A DNA stretch of 64,000 nucleotides from Siphlonurus alternatus (lineage: Eukaryota; Arthropoda; Insecta; Ephemeroptera; Siphlonuridae): the NCBI GenBank assembly GCA_949825025.1, contig OX463780.1, positions 41,768,979 through 41,832,978 of the forward strand, read 5' to 3'. Shown here in pieces: positions 1 to 15,845 of this stretch (positions are counted from its first letter, which is position 1; every line of letters begins with the position of its first letter). Made by a program: the position numbers and the translations under genes. The notes under the pieces were generated by a model that was not told the origin of the DNA, did not search any database, and worked only from the letters and a program-made list of their open reading frames with translations.

Positions 1-2410
<2,410 letters not shown>

Positions 2411-2571
2411 TCTCCCGGCTGATGGGCTCCTCGGCGTCGGCCGCGGGAATGAACATGAACATGCCCAACATGTCCAGCCTGTCCACGTGCAGCGTGTCTG
2501 CGGACTCAAAGCCCATGCAGTTCCCGCTCACGCAGCGACGTAAGCGGAGAGTTCTCTTCACGCAAGCTCAG
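2411..2571 (+). CDS. scro: NK2.1/scarecrow homeobox gene, internal exon (N-terminal part of homeodomain)
   Basis: This is the first exon of the gene visible here. It follows a good branch/pyrimidine tract and acceptor (ending gttgttacag) and ends at a strong donor (CAG|gtaaga). Its first two bases complete a split codon. The frame then reads SRLMGSSASAAGMNMNMPNM, a serine- and methionine-rich stretch, and then RRKRRVLFTQAQ, the N-terminal arm and first 12 residues of an NK2 homeodomain. Vertebrate Nkx2.1 proteins carry a similar ISRFMG...GMNM segment before the homeodomain, so the split codon is probably ATC (Ile) with an upstream exon ending in A. The product is a nuclear DNA-binding transcription factor; NK2.1 proteins act in anterior brain and pharyngeal/foregut patterning. 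The upstream exon with the start codon and TN motif is not seen in the window. An in-frame ATG at 2311 lies in the intron and I do not use it. Confidence 0.95.
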
Positions 2572-5161
<2,590 letters not shown>

Positions 5162-5197
5162 TAGGTCGCTGTGACGGGGAGAAGGGACGGGGGTGGC

Positions 5198-5253
5198 CTA
5201 ATCTGGGATTAGCGCTCCGAGCCACCGCGAGAAGGATTAGATCCGTATGCTAA
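5198..5253. promoter_or_regulatory. Candidate intronic enhancer: Otx/K50-type and POU-like sites
   Basis: CTAATCTGGGATTAG (5198-5212) is an inverted pair of TAATC/GATTA cores, GGATTA follows at 5234-5239, and ATGCTAAT (POU octamer-like) at 5246-5253. Otd/Otx and other K50 homeodomains bind TAATCC. The block is much richer in G+C than surrounding intron and lies just downstream of a scro exon. Function is inferred from motifs only. Confidence 0.4.
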
Positions 5254-6631
5254 TGAAACTCCCTCCTACCAGACCAACCCTCCTTCTCCTTCCTCAATGA
5301 TGCTTCAAGCTCAACAGGTTGATGAATGGGCAAATGCGTAATGGTCCTCCACTTGTATATATATATATATATATATATATACCACACCTATTTACCTCTT
5401 AAAATATATAATAATGTGGATGGCGCCAGACTTAATATTTTGTATCTCTTCTCATAACAATATTTTTATACTGGCGCCTATACAAATAATGCCACCCGCA
5501 GACATTTTTTAATAGAGTTGCTCTTCAAAATAATACTCAAGAGTTTTGACATTTTTTTTTTATATATAACCTCTTGGTCGTCAGAGTTTAATAATGATGG
5601 GAAAATCTTTCTGCACTCTTGTTCTTCAAGACTTATATATATATACTGCTGTGCTGGTCAGCCAATTATAACCCTCATCAAGTGATAAAATGGAGGCTCC
5701 CTAGCTCGCGGTTTCCGGAAACGTCCAATCAGACAAGAGAGTAAGATGGTTTGCTACAGCAGAGAGAGAGAAGTCTGCCGGGGCTGCAATGATGGCTGCT
5801 GGAGCCAATTATAGAAATTGAACTTCCTTGCTGCCTGTGAGCAAGCAAGAAGGCAAGCCAGAGAATGAGGGACCTCTCTCTCGCCCCTTGGGCCACCCTA
5901 TGCCCTGGTCGAACGTCTGCCGAGCTTTCTCTCTCTCATCGTCTGCACGCTCAACTCCCGGGTCAATATTTGCTCTCCGATTCCCATACGCCTCGCTTAA
6001 ATCCAAGTGCATGCAGTAAGCAAGCATAGACGTTATTGCATTTCAATGATTGCTATATTAAAGAAATGAAAGAAAATTAAATACGTTTTAAAATCACGAT
6101 GATTCATCTGCTTTTATAATGTTATTTTATTGCATAGGATATCAAATAATGATAAGTTCTGCGTTAGACTGCGTTTAAATAAGAATTAATAAATTTAGTA
6201 ATTATCATAATAAGTTCATTGTTTTTGTGGATGCTCATTATTATATACTCGAGTATATTTTTTATTTGTACCAATTTGCAAATTAACACAAATAATTTAA
6301 GCTGTAATTTTATCTTAAAAAAAGGGGGCATTTTATAATCACATTTATGTTTTATGTATTTGAAATTTGAAACACAAATAAACAATAAACATTTACAGGT
6401 AAAACTTTTATAAAAATTACAAACTTTAAACCTATAAATATATAATATATGTTATCAAGGTTAACAGTATAAAAAATCGTATATAGTAAGTATAATTATA
6501 AGTGTTGAACAAATTTCAGCAGCTTAATTAAACTATTATAATTATATTATATCTACACATGCACATTTGTCACATTCATTATTAGATGATTTATATTTAT
6601 AAATTTATATGAAATTATATTTGTCTAGTAT

Positions 6632-6643
6632 AATAGAGTATCG

Positions 6644-6718
<75 letters not shown>

Positions 6719-6998
6719 CTTCAGAAATGAATATAGAGGGTGCAAATTAATGCTAGATACTCTGAAATTTTCATATTTTTTAGAGCCCGGAAACTATTTT
6801 TAAAAAACTATTGAAAGTACAGAGAGGCGTCACTTCTTTAATAAAATGATAGGAACTAAAAGGGGCGTGGGTTCAAACCCGACCTCGTCAAACTTTTTAG
6901 CAATATTTTCTGGCCTCTATAAGAAACTCTGAAAAATCAGAGTATAGCTTTGCACACCCCATTTCTGCTTTAAAATTTTTTGAGTTCGATACTCCATT
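6632..6998. mobile_element. Foldback MITE copy 1, diverged, with TA expansion in its left arm
   Basis: The ends are AATAGAGTATCGAAC and the inverted GTTCGATACTCCATT. The internal landmarks match the copies at 8.5 and 36.3 kb: AGAAATGAATA, AGAGCCCGG, a GAGGCG core, GTTCAAACCCGACCTCG and TCTGAAAAATCAGAGTA. The left arm carries about 69 bp of uninterrupted TA repeats (6647-6715) absent from the other copies. No transposase is encoded. No target duplication could be fixed. Confidence 0.75.
6647..6715. repeat. (TA)n microsatellite inside MITE copy 1
   Basis: Uninterrupted alternating TA located within the left inverted-repeat arm of the MITE at 6632-6998. Confidence 0.95.
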
Positions 6999-8507
6999 AT
7001 ATTTTCTTGCACTTTAGTTCCATTATTTTTATATGTTCTATTATTTATTATATTATTGTTTTGCTTCTGTTTCTAAATTATTCACAACATTAGAACTTAT
7101 TTTATTGCTTTAAATTTACAAAGAAGTTCAATTTGCATTTCATTATTTTTCATTTCATTGAAATGCAAAACTCGAATCTTATAAAAAAAGAAAATAATTA
7201 TAAATACAATTTTTTGCAGCATATTTTACGATGCCTAATTAGTATTTTACTGTCCATGACTCCTCAAATTTCATATATAGTGTAAATTTCATTATTATAC
7301 TAAAAATAGTAAAAAAAATAATATACGAATAGGATAAAACGTGGCCTTATCATTCATTTCATTATTTAATTTTTTTTTACAACAATTATAATCTTTTATT
7401 TATATATTTTTATTAAATATATAAAAATTTTATTTTCAAATGATTATATTTTTCTCATCAATAATTTTTTTATAAAAAATAATAAATCTTTACAAATTGT
7501 ACATGTTATATATACATAGAGATAAAACATGGGTGTTAACGTGTCAAATCACGATTTTCCTCTCATTATCTCGTCATAACATCATCGGATACATACAGTC
7601 CTCCTCTCGACACCTCGGTTATAGGGAATGAGGAGGAGAGGCGTTGATTGGTGACGAACTTGATAATGAAGCTTCATCGGCACGACCAGTCCCCCCCCCC
7701 ACCTCCTCCCTCTGACACTCGATGATACATAACGTTGGTGGCAGTACCAATTGAAGCGAGAAATCTCATCGTTACGTGTTATATATATTTTTGTATACAT
7801 ATATATATAATGGCCCTCAGTACGATTCATTCTTGCGGAATCAAGAATCAAATTTACAAAGTCATTGACTTCTCAGATGTAACAGAATCAAACACCATTC
7901 AATATTTTTTTTTATATACCTTTATCATATAAATATATATATGAAAAAAAAATCGCTTCATAGCTTCGACTAACGATGGAATATTGCGTAACAGTTGATT
8001 ATCACGGTATAACCGAGCGCAAATCTTATTAAATATACCACGGTGAATTGATTTTATATATCTTTATAATAATAATTTTTATATATCATAAGGAAAGAGA
8101 AATAAAAAAAGGGGATGATTTATACTTTTTATATTTAAAATATACATATGAAAAATATATGTGGGTAGATGGACAATTTTTAATGAGATATCATGATCAA
8201 ATTTACCAAAATGTATAGAAATATAAAAAATAATATAAAATACATGATTTTTTTTTCTCTTTCTTCATTTGTATAGTCCTGTTTTTCTTAAATTTAATAA
8301 TTTTTATTTTACAAATTTCTTTCAATATAATCATATAATGGGGGGAATGAAATGTATATTTTATATCAAGATACATAAATTACTTCTACACATGCATGCA
8401 GTATCAGTATAATATTGTATATTTATATAAAAAGAATAATGATAATATATTATTGTCATGGATGTGACAGTATATTCGATTGAAACTATATATAGAAAAC
8501 ACTTGCA

Positions 8508-8833
8508 AATGGAGTATCGACCTCAAAATTTTTTATAGCAGAAATGAATAGAGGTTGAAAAGTTATGTTATTCTGATTTTTTTCAGATTTTTTAGGGACC
8601 GGGAAGTATTGCTAAAAAGTTTTGGCGAGGTCGGTTTCGAATCCACGTCCCTTTTGGGTCCTATCTTTTATTAAGAGAGGCGGCAAGAGGCGGCACTTTT
8701 TCTGCATATTCAATAATTTTTAAAAAATAGTTGCTACGCGGGCTCTAAAAAATCTGAAAAAAATCAGAGTAGCATAACTTTGCACCCTCTATCCATTTCT
8801 GCAATAAAAAAAAGTTGAGGTTGGTACTCCATT
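8508..8833. mobile_element. Foldback MITE copy 2
   Basis: About 326 bp with long imperfect terminal inverted repeats of roughly 100 bp, starting AATGGAGTATCGACCTC and ending GAGGTTGGTACTCCATT. The arms include TCTGATTTTTTTCAGA hairpins. The core has two GAGGCGGCA motifs and GGTTTCGAATCC, which resembles a tRNA T-loop/B-box with one extra T. It is non-autonomous. The copy at 36.3 kb is nearly identical by eye, so activity was recent relative to copy 1. Superfamily unassigned because no clear target duplication is visible. Confidence 0.85.
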
Positions 8834-8881
8834 AAATAAATATTCCTATAATAAACATGTCAAAACAAATACTACTCGCAC

Positions 8882-8883
<2 letters not shown>

Positions 8884-8914
<31 letters not shown>
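8884..8914. repeat. Poly(A) run, 31 bases
   Basis: Pure A tract 50 bp beyond the MITE at 8508-8833, with no associated retroposon body that I recognise. Confidence 0.9.
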
Positions 8915-8916
<2 letters not shown>

Positions 8917-10412
8917 CATAAATATGTCTTACTCAAAATTGACAATCTGCATTCAATGGGCAATTATTTTTTTATTGCAAATATGTTAGAGTTGTTGCTC
9001 TTTTAGATTTTTCAAATTTCAAGAAGAGAATTCAAAATCAAGATGCGAACTTTTTGGCGTCAGAGCTATTCAAACAAAGGCGTTTTCAAAATTCAAAACT
9101 TTGCATACACGTGATATGACGTTCAAATTATGTGCCATCTTGATGATTCATAAGTGTGTATAATATATCTACACTTGCAAATAATTGCAATACAAATATT
9201 ACAGCATAAATATTAATCCTTTACTTCATCATTGTCTTACATACATCCTTTAAAATAAATCGAACACTCTTAATATCTTTTGATATTCCGCATTAGCACT
9301 TGATAATACAATAAAAAAAAAGATTTGTTACTCTTGATATAAGAAAACTATTAAGTATTATAATATAAAAGAAAATAAAACAATATAAAAACTGTCGAGT
9401 ACGCCTCATTGTTTCTTGTTAATTGTCACAACTCTGAGGCACCGTGCAGCTGTCCTGCGTTCTTTGTCAGGAGTCCAGAAGGGAGGCCTCTCTAACACGC
9501 CAGATGGCCTCAGGACTCGCTTATGTTATATTATATACAAAAGGAACAACCCACAAGTATAATAATAATAATAACCAACCCCTGATCAGCTACAAAGTTT
9601 TATATCAGGATATGTTTTGATAGCTGACACCCTAAATTAGAAGTAAATCCGTAATTTTCTATTTAAGTCCCGCCTTGTTATTTTATTTCTTTACTATACA
9701 TATCCTTCATTTTATTTTTATCTAAATTCTGTAATTAAGTTTAAGTTTCATGTCCTCACTGATATAATTAAGTTTGTTCAAAGTTTAAATGAAATGTACG
9801 TCTCACCGTACGTTTCAGAAATAATTAAATTTAGATAAAGATGATTTTTTTTTGTTTGTTAATTCACTTCTGATTCGTACAATGTTGTTTGAATTTTTTA
9901 TTCCTTTTCTTTTTCTTATATGTATAGTAAGTACATGTAGGGTTGTTGAGCTAACATGGTGTGGTACTGCACATCTTCTTATTCATTAGAGTGGTGTAAT
10001 AAACTTGATGACCACTTTTGAATTACATTGACATTTTTTTAATTACTCGAGTGTTATTTTTTTATATATTTTTTTAAAAAATATACAACTCTTGGAAGAC
10101 ATATTTTAAAATTGTAAAGATGGAAATTTTTTAATTAATTTTGTGTGCACAGATACAAAATTATAACGTATCTCATTTATAAAGTGTACTTATTTTTTCA
10201 AATGACAAAAGTACTGCGACAAATTTTATTTTATGTTATGTATTAAAATTTGTATGAGATCAGATATAAAAATAATAATGCAATTTTATTTAGCTTTCTT
10301 AAGTGACAAATATACAAATAAGTGACAAATACAAATATAATCATATAAATATGATTAAATAAAAAATCAAATTCACATTTATCTGTTTTATGTAATAAAT
10401 CAAGCATTTTGT

Positions 10413-10443
<31 letters not shown>

Positions 10444-10556
10444 TAATTATAGTAACCTTACTGCGTGGCAATAAAAAATGTCATTTATTTTATTTTTTTA
10501 ATGATTTAAAATATTCAATGAAATTAAAATACTTACGAAAAAGAAATAAGTAAGTT

Positions 10557-10600
10557 GGGGGCATAATGACCAAAATGTGTCAATTGCCCCAAAATACCAA

Positions 10601-10695
<95 letters not shown>
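10557..10695 (+). mobile_element. 3' end of a retroposon with (CAAT)n tail, copy A
   Basis: GGGGGCATAATGACC, then GTGTCAATTGCCCC (GGGGCA/TGCCCC can form a stem), AAAATACCAA, and a perfect CAAT array to 10695. The same hairpin-plus-tail unit occurs inverted at 57304-57365, so this is a dispersed element end and not a bare microsatellite. The parent LINE or SINE is not in the window. Confidence 0.7.
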
Positions 10696-10696
<1 letters not shown>

Positions 10697-12499
10697 GAAA
10701 TAAGTATATAATCTATAAAACTTACATCTTCGTATAAAATTATTGCAATATTAAATTTCAATCTGATTAACTTCGTTTTTTTTATATATACATAACGTAA
10801 CATAATAATGTGTTCATATTCATTTTGACTTTATAGTTATCCACTTGAATGATTAATTATTACATGCATGATGGTGGTATTATAAATAGCAATAAACTAT
10901 TTAGCTTATATTGAGTGAATATACACACATGCCTATACACTAACTATAATATGTACTAGATTATTAGATCCCCTATAGCAATTTCCCACGGCTGTTTGCT
11001 TTCGTCTTACGCCCGACACAAACCACATCAATGCACCATCGCACATCATCATCAGCCTACGGGGTTCGCTCTCTCGCCCTCCCTCTCTATATACCCTTAG
11101 TATATGAACTAACAGGATTTGAGGGATTGGAAACGATTACGCTAACTGATGTGTTAGAAGTATTCTTTTTTTTTTTTATTCTTGTCAGCACCTACCTGAA
11201 TCTTTTCTTATTATAACAATAAAAAATTCTATTTATCAATTGACCTAAAGTCATTCTTATTGTTTTTCCACTAGAAAGAACAATCTCAATAGTTTTTATA
11301 TGACGTGGGAATTTTAAGTTTATCAGACAGTTCATATTTTTTTATATTAGCTCTGTGTGGTTTATATATAAAAAATATATATTACCCGTATTTCTTATTT
11401 TGATACATTGATTAAAATCTACATTATATTTATGTTAGATTTATTTTGAAAAGATTTTTTGATATTATTATATTATATAATACATATAACAACAGACATT
11501 GAAGGAAGTAGACGTACGTATAATAAGTTGTTTACTTTAATGGGCTACTAGGTAAACAAGGCTAGCTAAGGTTTATTCTCAAGAACTTGCGACGAGGAAA
11601 TAATGAGGTGTCAGGTGGCTGCTGTTGTATATAAGACGGACGAAGAATTGCTCAGGACACGCGCGAAGATTGCGTCAACCTCGTCTTGTATAATGCCGTG
11701 AGCCTTGTTGCGTTTACCTTGACAAAGACGACTTGATTGCAGTACTGACTTGTTTTATTGCTATTTTATGCATCATTATTTGAGTTTATGTAGATAAAAA
11801 ATAGTAGTTTTAACGAGTAATACATTATACAAGAACATTTAATTCTATCATTATTATAAGCGTGAATATTTTATTATTCTTTATGAAAAAAGAAGAGCAA
11901 TTACCAATATAAGATTTTGTACAGTATAAGAATTTTTTTTTTCAATTTTATGTTTTCTTCACTTAAAAAATTCAATCAGTTTTTTAATTATTAATTGATT
12001 ATATATATATATTTTTTTTATTTCATTGTTTATTACATGATATTGTACCAGCCAGGGATATACTCTCCCTGTCGGCCGCTACAGAATACATATTGGTTCT
12101 TCAAGATTTTAAGAAACAAAAATTATAATTTTAACATAACCAATTTATAAATAAACATAATAATTTATATTTCAGCTATTATATCAGAAACGAAATGCAC
12201 AAAAGAAAGTGAGACAAAACAAAATTCATGAATAATACTAAGGAAACTACTTCTCATACAATCATCACTTTTATGATCATTATATGAAAGATTATTTAGT
12301 ACTATGATGAATTTTAACCATATTTGCTTTAATCAATTACTCATTGTATTAAGACTATGCTACAATATAATATTCACTTTAGACAATTTTTCATATATCG
12401 TTAATTTTTGCTGCTATTATAAAACAGATTACGAAATTTGTGAGCTGAATATTTATACATACATACATATATACACACATACATATATACATATATATA

Positions 12500-12617
<118 letters not shown>

Positions 12618-12977
12618 TATAAATTTATATGCACTGGACTTAAGTACTTTTATTTATAAATAAAATTATAATAATATGCACAGCACGCATGTCTAATTAA
12701 GACTCAAAATGTGACCAGGAATTTTTACAGTAAATTGAGTAGAATATAATTTATTGCAAAAAAAAAAAAAAAAAAAAAAGTCGTATAGTTGAGTTGTTTC
12801 TATATATCTTTAAAATACTTAACATATTTTACAACAGAAAAAAATAAAAAGAGCAAGAAAAACAAATAAAACTCTCCAAGGAATTTAATATCATTAAAAA
12901 ACTGTTCTTACAGTTAGACATTTGATGACATTGTCCAATGATCTAGTATATAACACGTGACTCTGTTCATGTTGCAG

Positions 12978-13064
12978 GTGAAGATTTGGTTCCAGAACCA
13001 CCGCTACAAGTGCAAGCGTCAAGCCAAAGAAAAAGCCATGGCTGAGCAGAACGCCCAGAATCAG
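12978..13064 (+). CDS. scro: NK2.1/scarecrow homeobox gene, recognition-helix exon
   Basis: 29 codons, phase 0 at both ends, acceptor ttgcag and donor CAG|gtgagt. It reads VKIWFQNHRYKCKRQAKEK, then AMAEQNAQNQ. This is homeodomain helix 3, with W48, F49, Q50, N51 and R53, and the NK2-class hallmark tyrosine at position 54, which selects CAAGTG-type DNA sites. The KCKRQAKEKAMAEQN continuation is, as I recall it, the protostome/insect scarecrow form; vertebrate Nkx2.1 has KMKRQAKDK. The intron before it falls at homeodomain position 44/45, a site used by many homeobox genes. No frameshift or stop is present in the exon. Confidence 0.97.
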
Positions 13065-14503
13065 GTGAGTCAATTTTGATGGCAGGAGCCCATCTTTTAC
13101 GTTTTTTGTCATTTCATATGCAAGCAAGTTGTATTAAAAAAGAGCATTGTGATAAACAATAAAGTAAATATTATATAGCATGCAGCTATTATTTCAAAAT
13201 TATAAGATCTCATGTTTAAACCGGTATTACATGATACAAATTTTCTATTTATTGATACTGATTTTACCTTCCAAGAAAACTTTAACTCTACTGCCATGTT
13301 TGTGTGGAAGTGAAGTTTTCTTGTAATGAAAAATTGTATATCTTGTAATACCAGCTAGCAATTTAAGCTTAAATATAAAAAGCTTATATAGTAGAATTTA
13401 CAAAAATTATATTATATTCGAAGGTATTTGCTTAAAGCATATTTATGATAATATTGATAATCGATAAAAAAAAAATAGCGGTATTGTTCACTGTCTTACA
13501 GCAATACTATGTATTGAGCTCCTCTGTTTGAAGTTCATCATAATATTTTCGTAATAATATTTATCTTCACTTCTGTTTTAACGACAAAGCGAGAGTAGCT
13601 GCGAGTTTGTGGGGGTAAATATATCATGCCATATAAGACGCTCGTTCGGTATACTCGCCCGCGTCCATCACTCACTGCAAGATAGAGCTTATATAATGTG
13701 TATAGTTTGAAAATATTCCAGTATATGATGCTGTGTGCTGTGCTTGAAAAAGATTCGAGATGCTGAGTATAAAAATAAAAAAAAATAAAAATGCCATGGC
13801 AACCGTGTATGATTTTCTCTCTCTTTCTCTTTCCGTGCTTTTAAAACGAATGAAACATCGATATTCGTTTTAAAAAGAACATGGAAACTTTCTTGTATAT
13901 ATAAATAAATCTCTTTTTATATCATACAATATATTATAAACGTCGTTATTTTAAGAGGTATATAAAAAACAAGAGAGAGAGAGAGACTAAAAAGAGGAAA
14001 AAAATGTAGAGAAAATAAAAATTACGTTTAAAATGCTAAGTGTATACGTGAGAAGGCGAATTCATTTTCATTTGTTTAACGAGTTTGGTTGCATTAGCTT
14101 TTGGTATAGTGAGTGAGAAGCAATCAGGCGGGCAAGCGGATGGTCAGTCAGTAGCCACCAGCGTAATACGTACGGCTTTTCGTTAATGTGACAGTGATGT
14201 CATGCGATGTTTGATGAGCCAAATGATGTGCAGGCTTGCTTGTGAGGCGTGCCACCATGAAAGAAAGTGCCGCCGCCGCTGCGTGGTTAGCCTCAATCTG
14301 CGTCAATCTTTTCTATATAAGCTCATGTGTGTGTCCTGTCTTTATTATACAATGCAAGCAAGAAGCTAAATCATCATTTCCATTTTGGTACCCGCCCACG
14401 TGCGGCACGCAATCAAACAGATTAATTATAGACAAACATTGAACGAGACCACCAAAGCATTTTGACTGTGAAAGCTTTGCTACTTGTTTTTATATCGAAG
14501 ACA

Positions 14504-14685
14504 TTGGGGGACATTCACAAAGCACTTTAACCCCCACTTTAGCCCCGATTTTTAACCCTGGTGCTAAACATGGTACTAAACCAGGGGCTAACCATGTTAA
14601 GCTCATAGTTTAGCACCATGTTTAGTACCAGGGTTAAAAATCGGGGCTAAAGTGGGGGTTAAAGTGCTTTGTGAATGTCCCCCAA
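14504..14685. mobile_element. 182-bp foldback MITE
   Basis: Terminal inverted repeats of about 77 bp start TTGGGGGACATTCACAAAGC and end in the inverse; the sequence between them is only about 30 bp. Inside each arm are repeats of CTAAACATGGT and TAACCCTGG. It has no coding capacity. The end sequence is reminiscent of Harbinger-like MITEs of invertebrates, but no 3-bp target duplication is evident, so the superfamily is unassigned. Confidence 0.8.
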
Positions 14686-15639
14686 TATTTTCAAAACAAT
14701 AATTTATTCAGTGTTGAAAATTTCAATTTAATTTATAAAAAAAATATAGTTTTGTATAGTGTGTTAAATCGTGTAAATGAAATTTATTTAAAATAAATTT
14801 ATTGCTTCCTTCTGAAATTTTTGTTAACTAAGTATGACGTTAATTGTAATGTTAGTGGAATCGTTTATTTATCTTTTTTTTTCGTCGTTTTGAAATCAAG
14901 GCATATTTATTTATTTATTTACTTCCATAATTAATTGCGATTTTTTTAAGAAAATGAAGACATGTTAAATTATAAATTATGAGATAAATTATCTGAGGAT
15001 AATTTATAACATTTAAAAAAACATAAAATCCTGAACAAAAAATATACTAATTTGATAAATAAACATACTTCGTAATTTTAAATTAAGTGTTGAAAATCTT
15101 AAATTAAATATAAAATCAAAACAATAATAATAAAAGTTTAAAGTATACATGACGATGATATAATAATTTAAAAGTATGTTATTGTAACATGTATTTTTGT
15201 TAAGTTGAGTTTATGTGGTATAAACGTTACTGTTGGATAGATGTCAGGTTTAAGCCGGCGAGAAGGAGGTTATACTTTGGTCTGAGAGGCAGTAAACCGC
15301 CCTCTTCTTGCTCTCGTTGCTGCTTCTGGTGGAGCTCAAGGGCGCTTGTGCCGCCACTGCCGCCGCCACCGCCTAATATCAATAAAACTCGAGCTGAGCA
15401 CATCAAGGGCTTGCCTGCCTGCTCGCTGCTATATAACGTACGGTCTCCCGCACCAAAGTGAGGAGGAGCCATTTTCATGAGACTTTCTTTTTTATATATA
15501 TTTTTTTTATACATTTCTCTTTAGAACATTAATTACAGACATTACTATGACGAGATTTTGATATGGAGAATATTTTTTTTTATTTTTCATATTCAAAAAT
15601 TCCAAAGCTGTTGAATTTAACTACCGTGGAGACAGCAAC

Positions 15640-15845
15640 CGAGCAAGTTTTACCCGACTGGCATTCCGCGTTGCCTAGCAACCAAGCGGTGAAAACACAA
15701 AACGGGGCGAGCAAGTGGGGCCTCCTCCCTCGATCGTCGTCGTCGCCATCTTATAGACCTGCGGGTCCGCGACACAAGCGTAGCCGCAGCAACCGCCACA
15801 CCCTCTTTTTAGCAGCCAGATTATCTGTGACGTCACGAGCTTCAG
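15640..15845. promoter_or_regulatory. Intronic promoter/enhancer-like block (X-box, YY1, CRE)
   Basis: A CpG-containing island inside the last intron holds an X-box GTTGCCTAGCAAC (15670-15682), a YY1-type CGCCATCTT (15744-15752) and a perfect CRE TGACGTCA (15828-15835). Composition contrasts with AT-rich intron on both sides. It could be an alternative promoter or an enhancer. Confidence 0.4.

Noticed and set aside
6609..6803. ORFs of alternating Tyr-Ile (also at 12304, 12401, 42854)
   Set aside because: Translations of TA microsatellites.
10599..10695. CRISPR-like regular array
   Set aside because: Pure tetranucleotide (CAAT) repeat with no spacers in a eukaryotic sequence; the pentamer array at 49.64 kb is rejected for the same reason.
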